The notes: generated by a model from the sequence alone, not told the origin. Positions 19,033-28,363 are shown, counted from the stretch's first letter. The stretch: DNA of 64,000 bases from an uncultured Kushneria sp. (GCF_947497025.1 NZ_CANMFC010000002.1:310001-374000), one strand, 5' to 3'. Numbers and translations: made by a program.

Positions 19033-20031
19033 ATGATGTCCCTGCTACCTGCCTTTACCCGTGTCCTTGCCACCACGCTCATGGCCCTGGTGCCACTGGG
19101 CATGGCGCATGCCAGCGATGACAACGTCAAGATCGGCTTTATCGTCAAAAAGCCCGAGCAGGCCTGGTTTATCAACGAACAGCGCGCGGCCAGCGAGCTG
19201 GGACAGGAGCAGGGCTTCAGCGTGGTACGTCTAGCCGGTGAAGATGGTCAGCAGGTGCTCAGCGCCATTGATAACCTTAATGCCCAGGGCGCGCAGGGCT
19301 TTGTGATCTGTCCGCCGGATGTGCGCCTTGGCATGGCGATTGCCAACCGGGCGAAGCAGTACGGCATGAAGGTCGTGACCGTCGACGATCAGTTCGTCGG
19401 CAGCGACGGCAAGCCCATGACCGAGGTGCCGCACCTGGGCATGTCGGGTTACAAGATCGGGGAGCAGGTGGGCAACGCCATTGCCGAAGAGATGAAGCGT
19501 CGCGGCTGGGACATGGCCGATACCGGCGCCCTGCGCATCTCCAACAACGAGCTGCCCACCGCTCGTGAACGCACCGATGGTGCCACCCAGGCGCTGCTGG
19601 ATGCCGGTTTTGACAAGGCCAACGTCATCGATGCGCCGCAGCAGAACACCGATACCACCAGTGCCTTCTCGGCCGCCTCGCCGATGTTTTCCAAGTACGG
19701 CAAGTTCGATCACTGGGTGATCTACGCGCTTAACGAGGAGAGCGTGCTGGGCGGCGTGCGTGCCAGCGAACAGTACGGGCTGTCGCCTGATGACGTCATC
19801 GGTGTAGGCATCAACGGCTCGGGTGCGGCCTTTGCCGAGTTCTCGCGTGAAAAGCCCACCGGCTTTTACGGCACCGTGGCGGTCAGCTCGACCATGCACG
19901 GCCGCCAGAGCGCCGAGAACCTCTATGAGTGGATCGCCAACGACAAGCAGCCGCCGGCCAACACCGAAACCACCGGCACGCTGATGACCCGTGACAACTG
20001 GAAGGAAGTCCGCGAGGAACTGCAGCTATGA
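19033..20031 (+). CDS. araF: AraF-type periplasmic sugar-binding protein
   Basis: A 332-residue exported binding protein with a signal peptide ending MAHA before SDDN. The mature sequence follows E. coli L-arabinose-binding protein throughout: KIGFIVKKPEQAWF, GFVICPPDVRLG, VVTVDDQFVG, NNELPTARERT, DDVIGVGINGSG and the C-terminal GTLMTRDNW. E. coli AraF also binds D-galactose and D-fucose, which fits the local sugar genes. The start is set at ATG 19033 (or the adjacent ATG 19036) because GGAG precedes it; an in-frame ATG at 18997 has no ribosome site. The stop overlaps the araG start (ATGA). Confidence 0.9.
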   Translation: MMSLLPAFTRVLATTLMALVPLGMAHASDDNVKIGFIVKKPEQAWFINEQRAASELGQEQGFSVVRLAGEDGQQVLSAIDNLNAQGAQGFVICPPDVRLGMAIANRAKQYGMKVVTVDDQFVGSDGKPMTEVPHLGMSGYKIGEQVGNAIAEEMKRRGWDMADTGALRISNNELPTARERTDGATQALLDAGFDKANVIDAPQQNTDTTSAFSAASPMFSKYGKFDHWVIYALNEESVLGGVRASEQYGLSPDDVIGVGINGSGAAFAEFSREKPTGFYGTVAVSSTMHGRQSAENLYEWIANDKQPPANTETTGTLMTRDNWKEVREELQL

Positions 20032-21557
20032 GCAGTGCGTCCGCTGCGACAGCCGGGGTCGTCGAGGCCGACCCCTGGCTTGTCGTGGAAAATGTCACCG
20101 TCGAGTTCCCGGGCGTACGCGCCCTCGATGGGGTGAATTTCAGCGCGCGCGCCGGCGAAGTGCATGCCCTGATGGGCGAAAACGGCGCTGGCAAGTCGAC
20201 CCTGCTCAAGGTGTTGAGCGGCGTGAACCGGGTCACCGACGGGGCACTACGGGTCGGCGGTGAGCGCCATGTGTTTTCCAATGCCCGCGAGGCACTGCGA
20301 CTCGGCATTGCGATCATCTATCAGGAGCTGACGCTGTCACCCAACCTGTCGGTGGCGGAAAACCTGCTGCTGGGGCAATTGCCCCAGCACTACGGCATCG
20401 TGGATCGCAAGCGGCTGCGCGAGCGGGCACTGGCCATTCTGGAGGAGCTGGGTGAGGGCAGTGTCCACCCGGCGACGAAGGTGCGCGATCTCTCGATCGG
20501 TCAGCAGCAGATGATCGAGATCGGCCGGGCGCTGCTGCGCGATGCCCGCATCATTGCCTTTGACGAGCCGACCAGTTCGCTGTCGGTACAGGAGACGCGC
20601 CAGCTCAAGCGCATTGTCCAGCGTCTGCGCGATGAAGGTCGGGTGGTGCTGTACGTGACCCACCGCATGGAGGAGGTGTTCGAGATGTGCGACGCCGTCA
20701 CGGTCTTTCGGGACGGGCGCCATATCTGCACCCACGACACCATGGCAGGGCTCACCCAGGACCAGCTGGTCAGCGAGATGGTCGGGCGCGATATCGAGGA
20801 TGTTTACGGCTTTCGCGCGCGCGACACCGGCGAGGTCATCCTGAAGGTAGACGCCCTTGAAGGGCACGGACTGAAGGCACCGGTGAGCTTCGAGGTTCGC
20901 CGCGGCGAGGTCTTCGGGTTTTTCGGTCTGGTCGGGGCCGGTCGCAGCGAGCTGATGCGGCTGATCTGCGGCGTCGAGCGGCCCAGAAGCGGCGAGATCC
21001 ACTTCAATGGCCGCACCGGGCGCTTCAACTCGCCGGGAGAGGCGATTCGGGCCGGTATTGCCATGTGCCCGGAGGATCGCAAGTCGCAGGGCATCTTTCC
21101 GGTAGCCAGTGTCACCGACAATCTCAATATCAGCTGCCGGCGCTTTTTCAAGCGCATGGGACTTTGGCGCCATCCCAAACGCGAGCTGGATAACACCCGC
21201 GACTATATCGAGAAGCTGCGCATTCGAACGCCGGGGCCGCGTACCCGCATCAGCACCCTGTCCGGCGGCAATCAGCAAAAGGTCATCCTGGCCCGCTGGC
21301 TGTCCGAGCAGATCGAACTGTTCGTGATGGATGAGCCGACCCGCGGCATCGATGTCGGTGCGCGGCGCGATATCTACAACCTGCTTTATGACCTGGCCGA
21401 CCAGGGCAAGGCCGTGGTGGTGATTTCAAGTGATCTGACCGAGGTCAGCGCGATCTGTGATCGCATCGCCGTGATGCGAAACGGGGCGCTGGTCGACATC
21501 GTCGATCGCAGCGCCGCTACACCCGAGCGGCTGCTGGGGCTGGCCCTGCCGGCCTGA
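20028..21557 (+). CDS. araG: Sugar ABC transporter ATPase, AraG-type
   Basis: A 509-residue protein with two ATPase halves, the form used by ribose/arabinose-type importers. First half: Walker A GENGAGKST near residue 53, signature LSIGQQQMIE, Walker B IIAFDEPTS. The second half has a degenerate Walker A region GLVGAGRSELM as usual for this class, signature LSGGNQQKVILA and Walker B LFVMDEPTRGID. It starts inside the araF stop codon, so translation is coupled. It energises the AraH channel. Confidence 0.92.
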   Translation: MSSASAATAGVVEADPWLVVENVTVEFPGVRALDGVNFSARAGEVHALMGENGAGKSTLLKVLSGVNRVTDGALRVGGERHVFSNAREALRLGIAIIYQELTLSPNLSVAENLLLGQLPQHYGIVDRKRLRERALAILEELGEGSVHPATKVRDLSIGQQQMIEIGRALLRDARIIAFDEPTSSLSVQETRQLKRIVQRLRDEGRVVLYVTHRMEEVFEMCDAVTVFRDGRHICTHDTMAGLTQDQLVSEMVGRDIEDVYGFRARDTGEVILKVDALEGHGLKAPVSFEVRRGEVFGFFGLVGAGRSELMRLICGVERPRSGEIHFNGRTGRFNSPGEAIRAGIAMCPEDRKSQGIFPVASVTDNLNISCRRFFKRMGLWRHPKRELDNTRDYIEKLRIRTPGPRTRISTLSGGNQQKVILARWLSEQIELFVMDEPTRGIDVGARRDIYNLLYDLADQGKAVVVISSDLTEVSAICDRIAVMRNGALVDIVDRSAATPERLLGLALPA

Positions 21558-21633
21558 GCACGACTGTCCTGGCCATAGTTGTCCTGACCACAACCGGCGC
21601 CAATAACAACATGATGTCTGGAGACACCCAATC

Positions 21634-22656
21634 ATGAGTAGCGACAAGAGCGTTCACGCCGCCGAGCGCGGCCCGTCGGACACGGCGCGACCGGCCGGCA
21701 GGCAGGGGCTGATCAAGCCGCTGCGCACCCTGCTGGACACCTCCGGGCTGATTGCCATTTTCATTGTGCTCTTTATTGCGCTGGCAGTAGCGATCCCTGA
21801 TTTTCTGACCGGTCGCAACATGGTGGGCCTGCTGCTGTCGGTGACCATTATTGGCACCATTGCCACCACCATGATGATGGTGCTGGCGCTCGGTGAAGTG
21901 GACCTGTCGGTCGCCTCGATCGTCGCCTTTGCCGGCGTCAGCGCTGCGGTCATCACCAGCGCCTCTGGGAGTGTGTTGATCGGGGCGCTGGGCGGGATCG
22001 CCGCCGGTGCACTGGTGGGCGTTTTCAACGGGTTCGTGGTGGCCCGCTTTGGCATCAATTCGCTGATTGCCACGCTGGCCGCCATGGAGTTCGTGCGCGG
22101 GCTGGCCTACATCACCTCCGGCGGGGATGCGGTCATGATCACGGTGCCGGGCTTTTTCGAGCTGGGCAGCGCTTCCTTTCTGGGCCTGACCCTGCCGGTC
22201 TGGACCATGATCATCTGCTTTGTGATCTTCGGTTTTGTACTCAACCTGACGGCGTTTGGGCGCAACGTGCTGGCCACGGGCGGCAATCCGGAGGCCGCGG
22301 CGCTGGCCGGGGTCAACGTCCGCCGGCTCAAGATCATCGTGTTCGGTCTGCAGGGGCTGGTGGCCGGCATCGCCGGGGTGCTTCTGACTTCGCGCATGGG
22401 GCTGGGGGATCCGAATACGTCCATGGGGCTGGAGCTTGCGGTCATTTCAGCCTGCGTGCTCGGCGGCGTGGCGCTTTCCGGCGGTGTGGCCTCGATCACC
22501 GGCGTGCTGGTCGGCGTACTGATCATGGGCTGTGTGCAAAACGCCATGGGGCTTTTGAACGTGCCGACCTTTTATCAGTACCTGGTGCGTGGCGCCATTT
22601 TGCTGCTGGCCGTGCTGTTCGATCGCTGGAAACAGCAAAAGCGCCAGCGGGCCTGA
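21634..22656 (+). CDS. araH: Sugar ABC transporter permease, AraH-type
   Basis: A 340-residue permease with 8-10 hydrophobic segments. It contains the branched-chain-permease-like motif of sugar importers: LALGEVDLSVASIVAFAGV around residue 85-103, then FNGFVVARFGINSLIATLA and the EAA-like stretch NPEAAALAGVNVRRLK around 220. A 76-base gap separates it from araG; its own GGAG site lies before the ATG. It forms the membrane pore of the araFGH system. Confidence 0.92.
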   Translation: MSSDKSVHAAERGPSDTARPAGRQGLIKPLRTLLDTSGLIAIFIVLFIALAVAIPDFLTGRNMVGLLLSVTIIGTIATTMMMVLALGEVDLSVASIVAFAGVSAAVITSASGSVLIGALGGIAAGALVGVFNGFVVARFGINSLIATLAAMEFVRGLAYITSGGDAVMITVPGFFELGSASFLGLTLPVWTMIICFVIFGFVLNLTAFGRNVLATGGNPEAAALAGVNVRRLKIIVFGLQGLVAGIAGVLLTSRMGLGDPNTSMGLELAVISACVLGGVALSGGVASITGVLVGVLIMGCVQNAMGLLNVPTFYQYLVRGAILLLAVLFDRWKQQKRQRA

Positions 22657-22714
22657 GCCCTGTCGGATACATCAGTACGAGCGAGTCTCTCCTTCAACGC
22701 GTCTGGAGCATGCC

Positions 22715-23908
22715 ATGAAACAACCTTCGCTGCGGTCTCTGGTCTTTTTGAGTGCTGGCCTCCTGTCCCTCGGTGCCGCTCAGGCGATGGCGGCGTCAAA
22801 ACCCGATACGCCTTCGGCAGCCATGCCGCCCGGCGTTGAGCAGTTCGTCTTTGGCACCCTGCCCGACGGGCGTACCGTTCACGGCTATCGCATCTCAAGC
22901 GGTGGGCACGTTGATATGTCGGTGATCGAGTACGGCGGCATCATCACCTCGCTCAAGGCGCCGGACCGCCACGGAGAGAAGGCCGATATCGTGCTCGGCT
23001 TCAACTCGCTGGAAGGCTATCTGTCGCCGGCCTACAAAAAGCTCAATCCCTACTTCGGCGCGCTGATCGGGCGCTACGGCAACCGCATCGCGGACGGTCG
23101 CTTTACGCTGGATGGAAAGACGTATCAGCTGGCCACCAACGACGGGCCCAACCATCTGCACGGTGGCGATGAAGGCTTTAACCGGAAGCTCTGGCAGGCC
23201 ACGCCGTTTTCCTCCAGCGAAGGCAGCGGTGTGGTGATGCGCTATACCAGTGCCGATGGTGAAGAGGGCTATCCCGGGGAGCTGGCGGTCGAGGTCAAAT
23301 ACACCCTGACCCACGACGATACTTTGGCCATTGATTACAGCGCGCGCACCACAAAGGCCACGCCGGTCAATCTGACCCAGCACAGCTATTTCAACCTGAA
23401 CGGGGAGGGCAGTGGCAGCATTCTCGATCACGTCATGACTATTGATGCCGCCACCTACACCCCGGTCAACGACACGCTGATCCCGACCGGTGAGATCGAA
23501 ACGGTGGCCGGCACGCCGTTTGATTTCACCCAGCCCACCCCGATCGGGACGCGCATCGAAGCCGACAACGAGCAGCTCACGCGTGGCAAAGGCTATGACC
23601 ACAATTTCGTGCTTGCACGCGAGCCCCGGCCCACGCCCGCGCATGCCGCGCGCGTGAGTTCACCGGAAAGCGGTCGGGTGCTGGACGTCTGGACCACCGA
23701 GCCGGGCCTTCAGTTCTACTCGGGCAATTTTCTGGATGGCAGCGTGACCGGCAAGAGCGGGCACGCCTACGGCCATCGTTCGGGCCTGGCGCTGGAAACC
23801 CAGCACTTCCCGGACTCCCCCAATCAGTCGGGCTTCCCTTCCACGATTCTCCAGCCCGGCGAGACGCTTGAAAGCCACACGGTCTATCGTTTTACCACCG
23901 AAGACTAA
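22715..23908 (+). CDS. galM: Exported aldose 1-epimerase (mutarotase)
   Basis: A 397-residue mutarotase preceded by a clear signal peptide (MKQPSLRSLVFLSAGLLSLG, then AAQAMAA). The enzyme part has IGRYGNRIADGRF, NHLHGGDEGFNRKLW, the catalytic histidine in LTQHSYFNL and the glutamate near the C-terminus in GLALETQHFPD. It interconverts alpha and beta anomers of galactose or related aldoses. Being exported, it would work in the periplasm ahead of the AraF binding protein or ahead of the sugar symporter. It is 58 bases after araH with GGAG before its ATG and probably ends that operon. Confidence 0.9.
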   Translation: MKQPSLRSLVFLSAGLLSLGAAQAMAASKPDTPSAAMPPGVEQFVFGTLPDGRTVHGYRISSGGHVDMSVIEYGGIITSLKAPDRHGEKADIVLGFNSLEGYLSPAYKKLNPYFGALIGRYGNRIADGRFTLDGKTYQLATNDGPNHLHGGDEGFNRKLWQATPFSSSEGSGVVMRYTSADGEEGYPGELAVEVKYTLTHDDTLAIDYSARTTKATPVNLTQHSYFNLNGEGSGSILDHVMTIDAATYTPVNDTLIPTGEIETVAGTPFDFTQPTPIGTRIEADNEQLTRGKGYDHNFVLAREPRPTPAHAARVSSPESGRVLDVWTTEPGLQFYSGNFLDGSVTGKSGHAYGHRSGLALETQHFPDSPNQSGFPSTILQPGETLESHTVYRFTTED

Positions 23909-23930
23909 TTCTTGGTTCATGCCATAAAAT

Positions 23931-23960
23931 AGCGCCCTGCGATGTCTTCCACAGGGCGCT
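23931..23960 (-). terminator. Terminator of the DCC-family gene
   Basis: Nine-base stem AGCGCCCTG / CAGGGCGCT, followed on the minus strand by ATTTTAT. It sits in the convergent gap with galM and may serve both genes. Confidence 0.6.
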
Positions 23961-23995
23961 GTCGTATCCACAGGTATCGCAGCCGCGGCCTGGGA

Positions 23996-24406
23996 TCAGG
24001 TTTTTTTATCGGAGAGATCGCACTGGCCGCCCTCGCAGCTCTGACAGCGCTGACGCCCGGTCAGCCAGCCCGAGAGGCGATAGCGCCTGGGGGCAAACCA
24101 GAGATAGACCCGATCGGCGACCGGACGGATCAGCGGCCAGCGCAGGGGCGCGGTGAGCCAGCCGCGGCCGACCAGCGACCAGGCGCGATGGGTCACATCC
24201 AGCCCGCGAATCCGTTGACCATGAACGTCACCCAGCAAAATGGCGCTGGCTTCCTCGCGATCCACATCGGGATAGCGGCTCGTGAAGTTCTCGGCATGAA
24301 TATCTTCAAACGCAATGCGCTGGCGTTGATCAAGCCGTTTCAGGTGATTGATTTCATTGACGCACAGCGGACAGGTGCCGTCATAGAAAAGCGTCAGGTC
24401 GGCCAT
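23996..24406 (-). CDS. DCC family (DUF393) thiol-disulphide protein
   Basis: A 136-residue protein with the family signature YDGTCPLCVNEI at residues 8-19, i.e. the DxxCxxC-like element of DUF393, a thioredoxin-like fold. Further on are AFEDIHA, VHGQRIRGLDV and a basic hydrophobic C-terminal part. The C-terminus adds a second cysteine cluster, RCQSCEGGQC, not needed for the fold. Function is unknown in bacteria; a redox role is commonly presumed. Confidence 0.8.
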   Translation of the reverse strand: MADLTLFYDGTCPLCVNEINHLKRLDQRQRIAFEDIHAENFTSRYPDVDREEASAILLGDVHGQRIRGLDVTHRAWSLVGRGWLTAPLRWPLIRPVADRVYLWFAPRRYRLSGWLTGRQRCQSCEGGQCDLSDKKT

Positions 24407-24467
24407 GGGAAGCCTCTTTGAGGATTAGGGTGTTCCCATCAGCATAGCGGATCAGCGCAGATGCTGA

Positions 24468-25400
24468 TCAGGTGCTACCGGTCAGCTGAAGCATGACAGG
24501 CATGGTCAGCATCGCCAGCAGCGTCTGCCCGGTGATGATCGCCGCCATCAGCTCGGCGTCGCCGCCCAGCTGGCGAGCCAGAATATAGGCAGACGTCGCC
24601 GTGGGCAGTGCGGCAAACAGAAGCGCCACGTTGCGATCCACGCCGTGCAGACCGGCCAGCCAGGCCAGTGCCAGTGCCAGCAACGGGGTGATGACAAGCT
24701 TGAACAGGCTCGATACCCAGAACGCCCGACCGCTGCGCCACAGTGCGCTCAAGCGCAGGGCCACGCCCACGGCCACCAGGCCCAGCGGCAGGGCGGCCTG
24801 GCCCAGTAGATCAAGGGCGGGTGCGCTGACGCCCGGCAGTCCGATGCCGCTGACGTTGAGCAGGACGCCCGCCAGACAGGCCAGAATCAAGGGGTTGCGC
24901 GCCAGCGCCAGAACGCTTGTGCTCACACTTGCCGGCCCCTGGTCAGAAACGATAGTGCCGGAGACGATAAAGGCCAGCACGCATAAAATGTTGGCCGTGG
25001 GCACCATCAGAGCGATCGCGACCGCCGCTACGGTCAGCCCGGGTTCGCCGTACAGCGCCGCGGCGCCGGCCACGCCGACATAGGTGTTAAAGCGCACTAC
25101 GCCCTGAAAGGCCGAGGTGAACACCGGCGGCGACAGCGCCAGCCATCCGCGCGCCAGCCACAGCGCGGCCCCCAGTGCGATCATGGTGCCGAGCAGGGTG
25201 GCGGCCAGCGGCAGCACCGACACCTGGCTGACATCGGCCGTGGCCAGCGTCGCCACCAGCATTGCCGGGAACAGCAGATAGTAGATGACGCGCTCAAGCT
25301 GCGGCCAGAAATCACCGCCGGGAAAGCGCGTCCAGCCAAGCGCCGCGCCCAGCGCGATCAGGGCAAAAAGCGGGGCCAGCGCACCGACGATGCTGCTCAT
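24468..25400 (-). CDS. AEC (auxin efflux carrier) family transporter
   Basis: A 310-residue membrane protein with about ten hydrophobic segments in the two inverted halves of the AEC family. Recognisable are FNTYVGVAGAAALYGEPG in the middle and a C-terminal PTATSAYILARQLGGDAELM segment, which is typical of the family. Bacterial members such as MdcF/MleP transport malonate, malate or similar carboxylates, but the substrate is unknown here. It lies upstream (in transcription order) of nothing obvious and 57 bases after aroQ on the same strand. Confidence 0.82.
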   Translation of the reverse strand: MSSIVGALAPLFALIALGAALGWTRFPGGDFWPQLERVIYYLLFPAMLVATLATADVSQVSVLPLAATLLGTMIALGAALWLARGWLALSPPVFTSAFQGVVRFNTYVGVAGAAALYGEPGLTVAAVAIALMVPTANILCVLAFIVSGTIVSDQGPASVSTSVLALARNPLILACLAGVLLNVSGIGLPGVSAPALDLLGQAALPLGLVAVGVALRLSALWRSGRAFWVSSLFKLVITPLLALALAWLAGLHGVDRNVALLFAALPTATSAYILARQLGGDAELMAAIITGQTLLAMLTMPVMLQLTGST

Positions 25401-25457
25401 GGAGAGTTCCTTGTATCAGGGCGTGATGGCGTCCGCCCTGCCTGCGCCTGAAAGACG

Positions 25458-25880
25458 CTAGCGCGCCAGAAAATCGATCGCCGCCAGATAGCCGAAGCTG
25501 CCCATGCCCGCGATTACCGCTTCGGCCCGCGCCGAAACATACGAGTGGTGGCGAAACACCTCCCGGGTATGAATATTGGACAGGTGCACCTCGATCACGC
25601 GCCCTTCAAAGGCCTTGAGCGCGTCCAGCAGCGCCACGGAGGTATGCGACCAGGCGGCCGGGTTGATGATGATGGCATCAAAGCGCCCGCGCGCCTCATG
25701 AATGCGGTCGAGCATCACGCCTTCGTGATTGGTCTGGAGAAAGTCGGTGCCCACGCCCTGATCAAAGGCGCGGTGGCGAATGGCGTTTTCGATGTCGGCA
25801 AGCGTCTCATGGCCGTAGATCTCCGGCTCGCGCTTGCCCAGCAGGTTCAGATTGGGGCCGTTGAGGATTAAAACGTTCAT
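25458..25880 (-). CDS. aroQ: Type II 3-dehydroquinate dehydratase
   Basis: A 140-residue enzyme converting 3-dehydroquinate to 3-dehydroshikimate. [17 protein letters not shown] with the catalytic tyrosine is at residues 7-23, the NHEG active-site loop near 51, [14 protein letters not shown] near 71-84 and [15 protein letters not shown] with the catalytic histidine near 98-112. Its start overlaps the stop of the upstream lipoprotein gene (ATGA). It could serve aromatic amino acid synthesis or, together with the quiC and shikimate dehydrogenase genes at 31-34 kb, quinate breakdown. Confidence 0.93.
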   Translation of the reverse strand: MNVLILNGPNLNLLGKREPEIYGHETLADIENAIRHRAFDQGVGTDFLQTNHEGVMLDRIHEARGRFDAIIINPAAWSHTSVALLDALKAFEGRVIEVHLSNIHTREVFRHHSYVSARAEAVIAGMGSFGYLAAIDFLAR

Positions 25881-26761
25881 CGTGACTCCGGGGTATCAGT
25901 GACGGTTGTTTCGGGCATGAACCGCGGCTTGAGAACGCCTGTCAGGTCGCTGTAGGGGATGGTCAGCGTCGGCTGGCCGATCGCATAGGGCCCCAGCGTA
26001 TAGACGCCATAGGTGACGGCCATGTTGTCGGCCAGCGGGGCGGCGTTGTCGCTGGGCGAGAACGGCCAGTCGTCGGGATCGAGCGTTTTGCCCGCCTCAC
26101 TGTCCTCCATCCAGCGCTGCCAGGCACTTTTCAGCGCCGCCTCGAAGGCCGGCTTCTGACCTTCTTCGAGCATGTCGTCCAGCGTCAGGGTCTGGCGGGT
26201 ATTTTCATCGATGACCATATAGTCGGTAGCCGGCATGCCGTGGGCACCGCCGGTCATGACGTAGCTTTGAAGCTCGAGAATCAGCAGGTCGTCGTGATGG
26301 CCGACTTCCTTGGCTTCCAGGGTCGTGTGATAGGGACGCGGGTTATCGCTGTCGGCGTTGGCTTGAGCACTTTGATCGAAAAAATCGTCTGCGTAGGCGT
26401 CCACGGTGGCGGGCAGCTTGTCCTCATCGACCATCGAGTCACTGATGGGACTGCCCATCCGGACCAGACGACGTTCCAGTTCACTGGAAAGCTCGGGGGC
26501 ATTGTCGAATTCGATCATGCGCACGTCGATGCTGGCGCAGTCATCGCCCTCACAGTCCGGCGCCTTGAGGGTGCGATTGACGAAGGTCGGCGACAGGCCT
26601 TCCTGCGGTTTTTGCGCGTCCGGGGCATGGGCGGTGGCGGCGTTGTCCTGCGGGGTGGCCCGGTCATCGGGCGTCTGGTCATCGCCGGTCTGGTCGCAGG
26701 CGGTCAGGGTCAGTAGCAGGGCGGGTACTGCCAGCCAGCGATAGCGTGTCGAGAGGGTCAT
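25877..26761 (-). CDS. Lipoprotein with DUF3298/DUF4163-like domain
   Basis: A 294-residue lipoprotein: a signal ending LLLTLTAC places the lipid on residue 22 or so, followed by a low-complexity Asp/Gln/Pro/Ala linker. The mature domain has [20 protein letters not shown], the hallmark of the DUF4163/DUF3298 region found in RsiV-type anti-sigma factors and related envelope proteins, then LTLDDML and a C-terminal strand [17 protein letters not shown]. Start 26761 (MTLSTRYRW) is chosen because the signal begins there. It has no cytoplasmic anti-sigma domain, so it is not itself a complete RsiV. It is translationally coupled to aroQ. Confidence 0.78.
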   Translation of the reverse strand: MTLSTRYRWLAVPALLLTLTACDQTGDDQTPDDRATPQDNAATAHAPDAQKPQEGLSPTFVNRTLKAPDCEGDDCASIDVRMIEFDNAPELSSELERRLVRMGSPISDSMVDEDKLPATVDAYADDFFDQSAQANADSDNPRPYHTTLEAKEVGHHDDLLILELQSYVMTGGAHGMPATDYMVIDENTRQTLTLDDMLEEGQKPAFEAALKSAWQRWMEDSEAGKTLDPDDWPFSPSDNAAPLADNMAVTYGVYTLGPYAIGQPTLTIPYSDLTGVLKPRFMPETTVTDTPESR

Positions 26762-26802
26762 GTAAGGTCTCTTTCGTAACAGGGAAAAGGTCATCGAATC
26801 GG

Positions 26803-27327
26803 TCAGGGCGCCGGTGCCGCGGCACCCCGGTAGTGGCTGCGCCAGTAACGCTTGTCCAGGCTGGCGAGGGTCACCTGACGCCCGCTGCCCGGGGCGTGGA
26901 TCATCTGGTTGTTGCCCATATAGATGCCCACATGGCTCACGTTACCTCCCGAGCCGAAAAACATCAGATCCCCCGGGCGGGCGCGCTCGATGTGCTCAAG
27001 GCCATCAAACTGCTGCTGCGAGGTGCGGGGAATCTCGATGCCGGCGGCCAGAAGGCTGGCCTGGGTCAGACCGCTGCAGTCCATGCCGGCAGGGGTCGTG
27101 CCGCCGTAGCGATAGGGCGTGCCCAGCGCGTCGCGGGCGTAATTCATGACCAGCACCCGCTCGATCGACAGATCCTGCTGCTCGGAGATCGGGCCCATCA
27201 TGTCGCTGGTCTGCATCTCGGGATTGCCGGCACAGCCGGCCAGCCACAGGACAGAGACCAGTAGTGACACACCGCGCAGGCGCTGTCTCGACGGCAGGGG
27301 AAGGCGAAAGGCGGCAAGCAGTGACAT
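26803..27327 (-). CDS. NlpC/P60 family lipoprotein (peptidoglycan endopeptidase)
   Basis: A 174-residue lipoprotein with lipobox WLAGC near residue 32 and an NlpC/P60 cysteine-peptidase domain from about 60 on: RYGGTTPAGMDCSGL with the catalytic cysteine, VSHVGIYMG with the histidine and MIHAPGSG with the third polar residue. It resembles Spr/MepS-type murein hydrolases that cut D,D- or L,D-peptide cross-links and is expected in the outer membrane or periplasm. It lies 41 bases upstream of the DUF3298 lipoprotein gene on the same strand, so these and aroQ may be one operon. Confidence 0.9.
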   Translation of the reverse strand: MSLLAAFRLPLPSRQRLRGVSLLVSVLWLAGCAGNPEMQTSDMMGPISEQQDLSIERVLVMNYARDALGTPYRYGGTTPAGMDCSGLTQASLLAAGIEIPRTSQQQFDGLEHIERARPGDLMFFGSGGNVSHVGIYMGNNQMIHAPGSGRQVTLASLDKRYWRSHYRGAAAPAP

Positions 27328-27447
27328 GAGCAGGTTCCGATAGGCAGCGAATGCCTTGATAGTAACCGCGAGCGTGATGTGTTTTCGAGCCTTCAGCAGA
27401 TATTCGGTGACACCGGCGTCTCGCCAATGCCACGGAAGGGATGGCGC

Positions 27448-27506
27448 ACGGTTTCGGCCTGCTGACAGATATAAAAAAACCCGACGGCAGGCCGAAACCG
27501 TCGGGT
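27448..27506 (-). terminator. ompW terminator with overlapping alternative hairpin
   Basis: On the minus strand, stem ACCCGACGG / CCGTCGGGT (27479-27487 and 27498-27506) is followed by seven T, a good terminator for ompW. A second 15-base perfect inverted repeat pairs 27448-27462 with 27487-27501 and shares bases with the first, so the two structures exclude each other in a longer transcript. Confidence 0.75.
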
Positions 27507-27547
27507 CTGCGCCGAGCGAAAGGGCGGCGCGAAAAGGATGATGCTGG

Positions 27548-28195
27548 TTAGAAGCGGTAGCTGATGCCGCTCATGATAACGACCGGATCGATCTCCAGGT
27601 GCGTCCTGTAGGTCTCGCCGCCGGCGCTGGCGGTCACGTTGGAGTCGATGTCCAGATACCAGGCAGCGGCGTTGATGGCCCAGTGGTCGTTGATCAACAG
27701 ATCCACACCGACCTGACCGGCCCAGCCCCAGGAATTGTCCATGTCCATGCTGGCGCCATCGATGTCGACGCTTTCCGCCGAGAAGCGAGTGTAGTTGATG
27801 CCGGCGCCGACATAGGGCTGTACGCGGGCATCGGTGCCGCCCAGCGGGTAATACTGCAGCGTCAGCGTCGGGGGCAGGTGCTTGACCGAGCCGCCCTTGT
27901 CACCGTCGAGATTAAAGTCATGCTTGATGCGCTGCGCCGCCAGCAGTTCCACGCCCCACTGGTCGAGAAAGCGATAGCCGAAGGTGATCGCGAACCCGCG
28001 ACCGTCCTTGACGTCGACCTTGTCCACGCCCAGCGAATCATAATTGCCGTTGTCATCCTTCGGTGACACTTTGGCCAGACCGGCGCGGGTGAAGAAATCG
28101 CCCTGACCGTAGGTGGATTCAGCAGCCTGGGCAGTCGTACCCACGGTCACTCCGAGTGCCAGAGTGGCAATGGAAACAAGCGGCAACGCGCGCAT
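27548..28195 (-). CDS. ompW: OmpW family outer-membrane protein
   Basis: A 215-residue eight-stranded barrel protein with a signal peptide ending AQA before AESTYG. Family features are the N-terminal FTRAGLAKVSPKDDNG, FAITFGYRFLDQWGVEL, KHLPPTLTLQYYPLGG, QPYVGAGINYTRF, and the final phenylalanine in ISYRF used by the Bam machinery. OmpW proteins form small hydrophobic channels, often responding to stress or oxygen. It is monocistronic: a terminator follows and an AT-richer promoter region precedes it. Confidence 0.9.
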   Translation of the reverse strand: MRALPLVSIATLALGVTVGTTAQAAESTYGQGDFFTRAGLAKVSPKDDNGNYDSLGVDKVDVKDGRGFAITFGYRFLDQWGVELLAAQRIKHDFNLDGDKGGSVKHLPPTLTLQYYPLGGTDARVQPYVGAGINYTRFSAESVDIDGASMDMDNSWGWAGQVGVDLLINDHWAINAAAWYLDIDSNVTASAGGETYRTHLEIDPVVIMSGISYRF

Positions 28196-28337
28196 GTGTC
28201 TGGTTCCCCTGAACAGTTTTTTTAACGCGGTTCGGTTACCCCTCAGGCAAGCTGCACCTGACCCGACCGCTGTGGTTTGCTTGCCGGCATTGTGCCGGGC
28301 GAACGCTGTTCATTTATTGACGCACGTCAAATCCGTT

Positions 28338-28363
28338 GTTTTGAAAGACAGTTTTGAAAGACA
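28338..28363. repeat. 13-base tandem direct repeat (two copies)
   Basis: GTTTTGAAAGACA occurs twice head to tail (28338-28350 and 28351-28363) in the gap between ompW and dctM. Confidence 0.8.
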
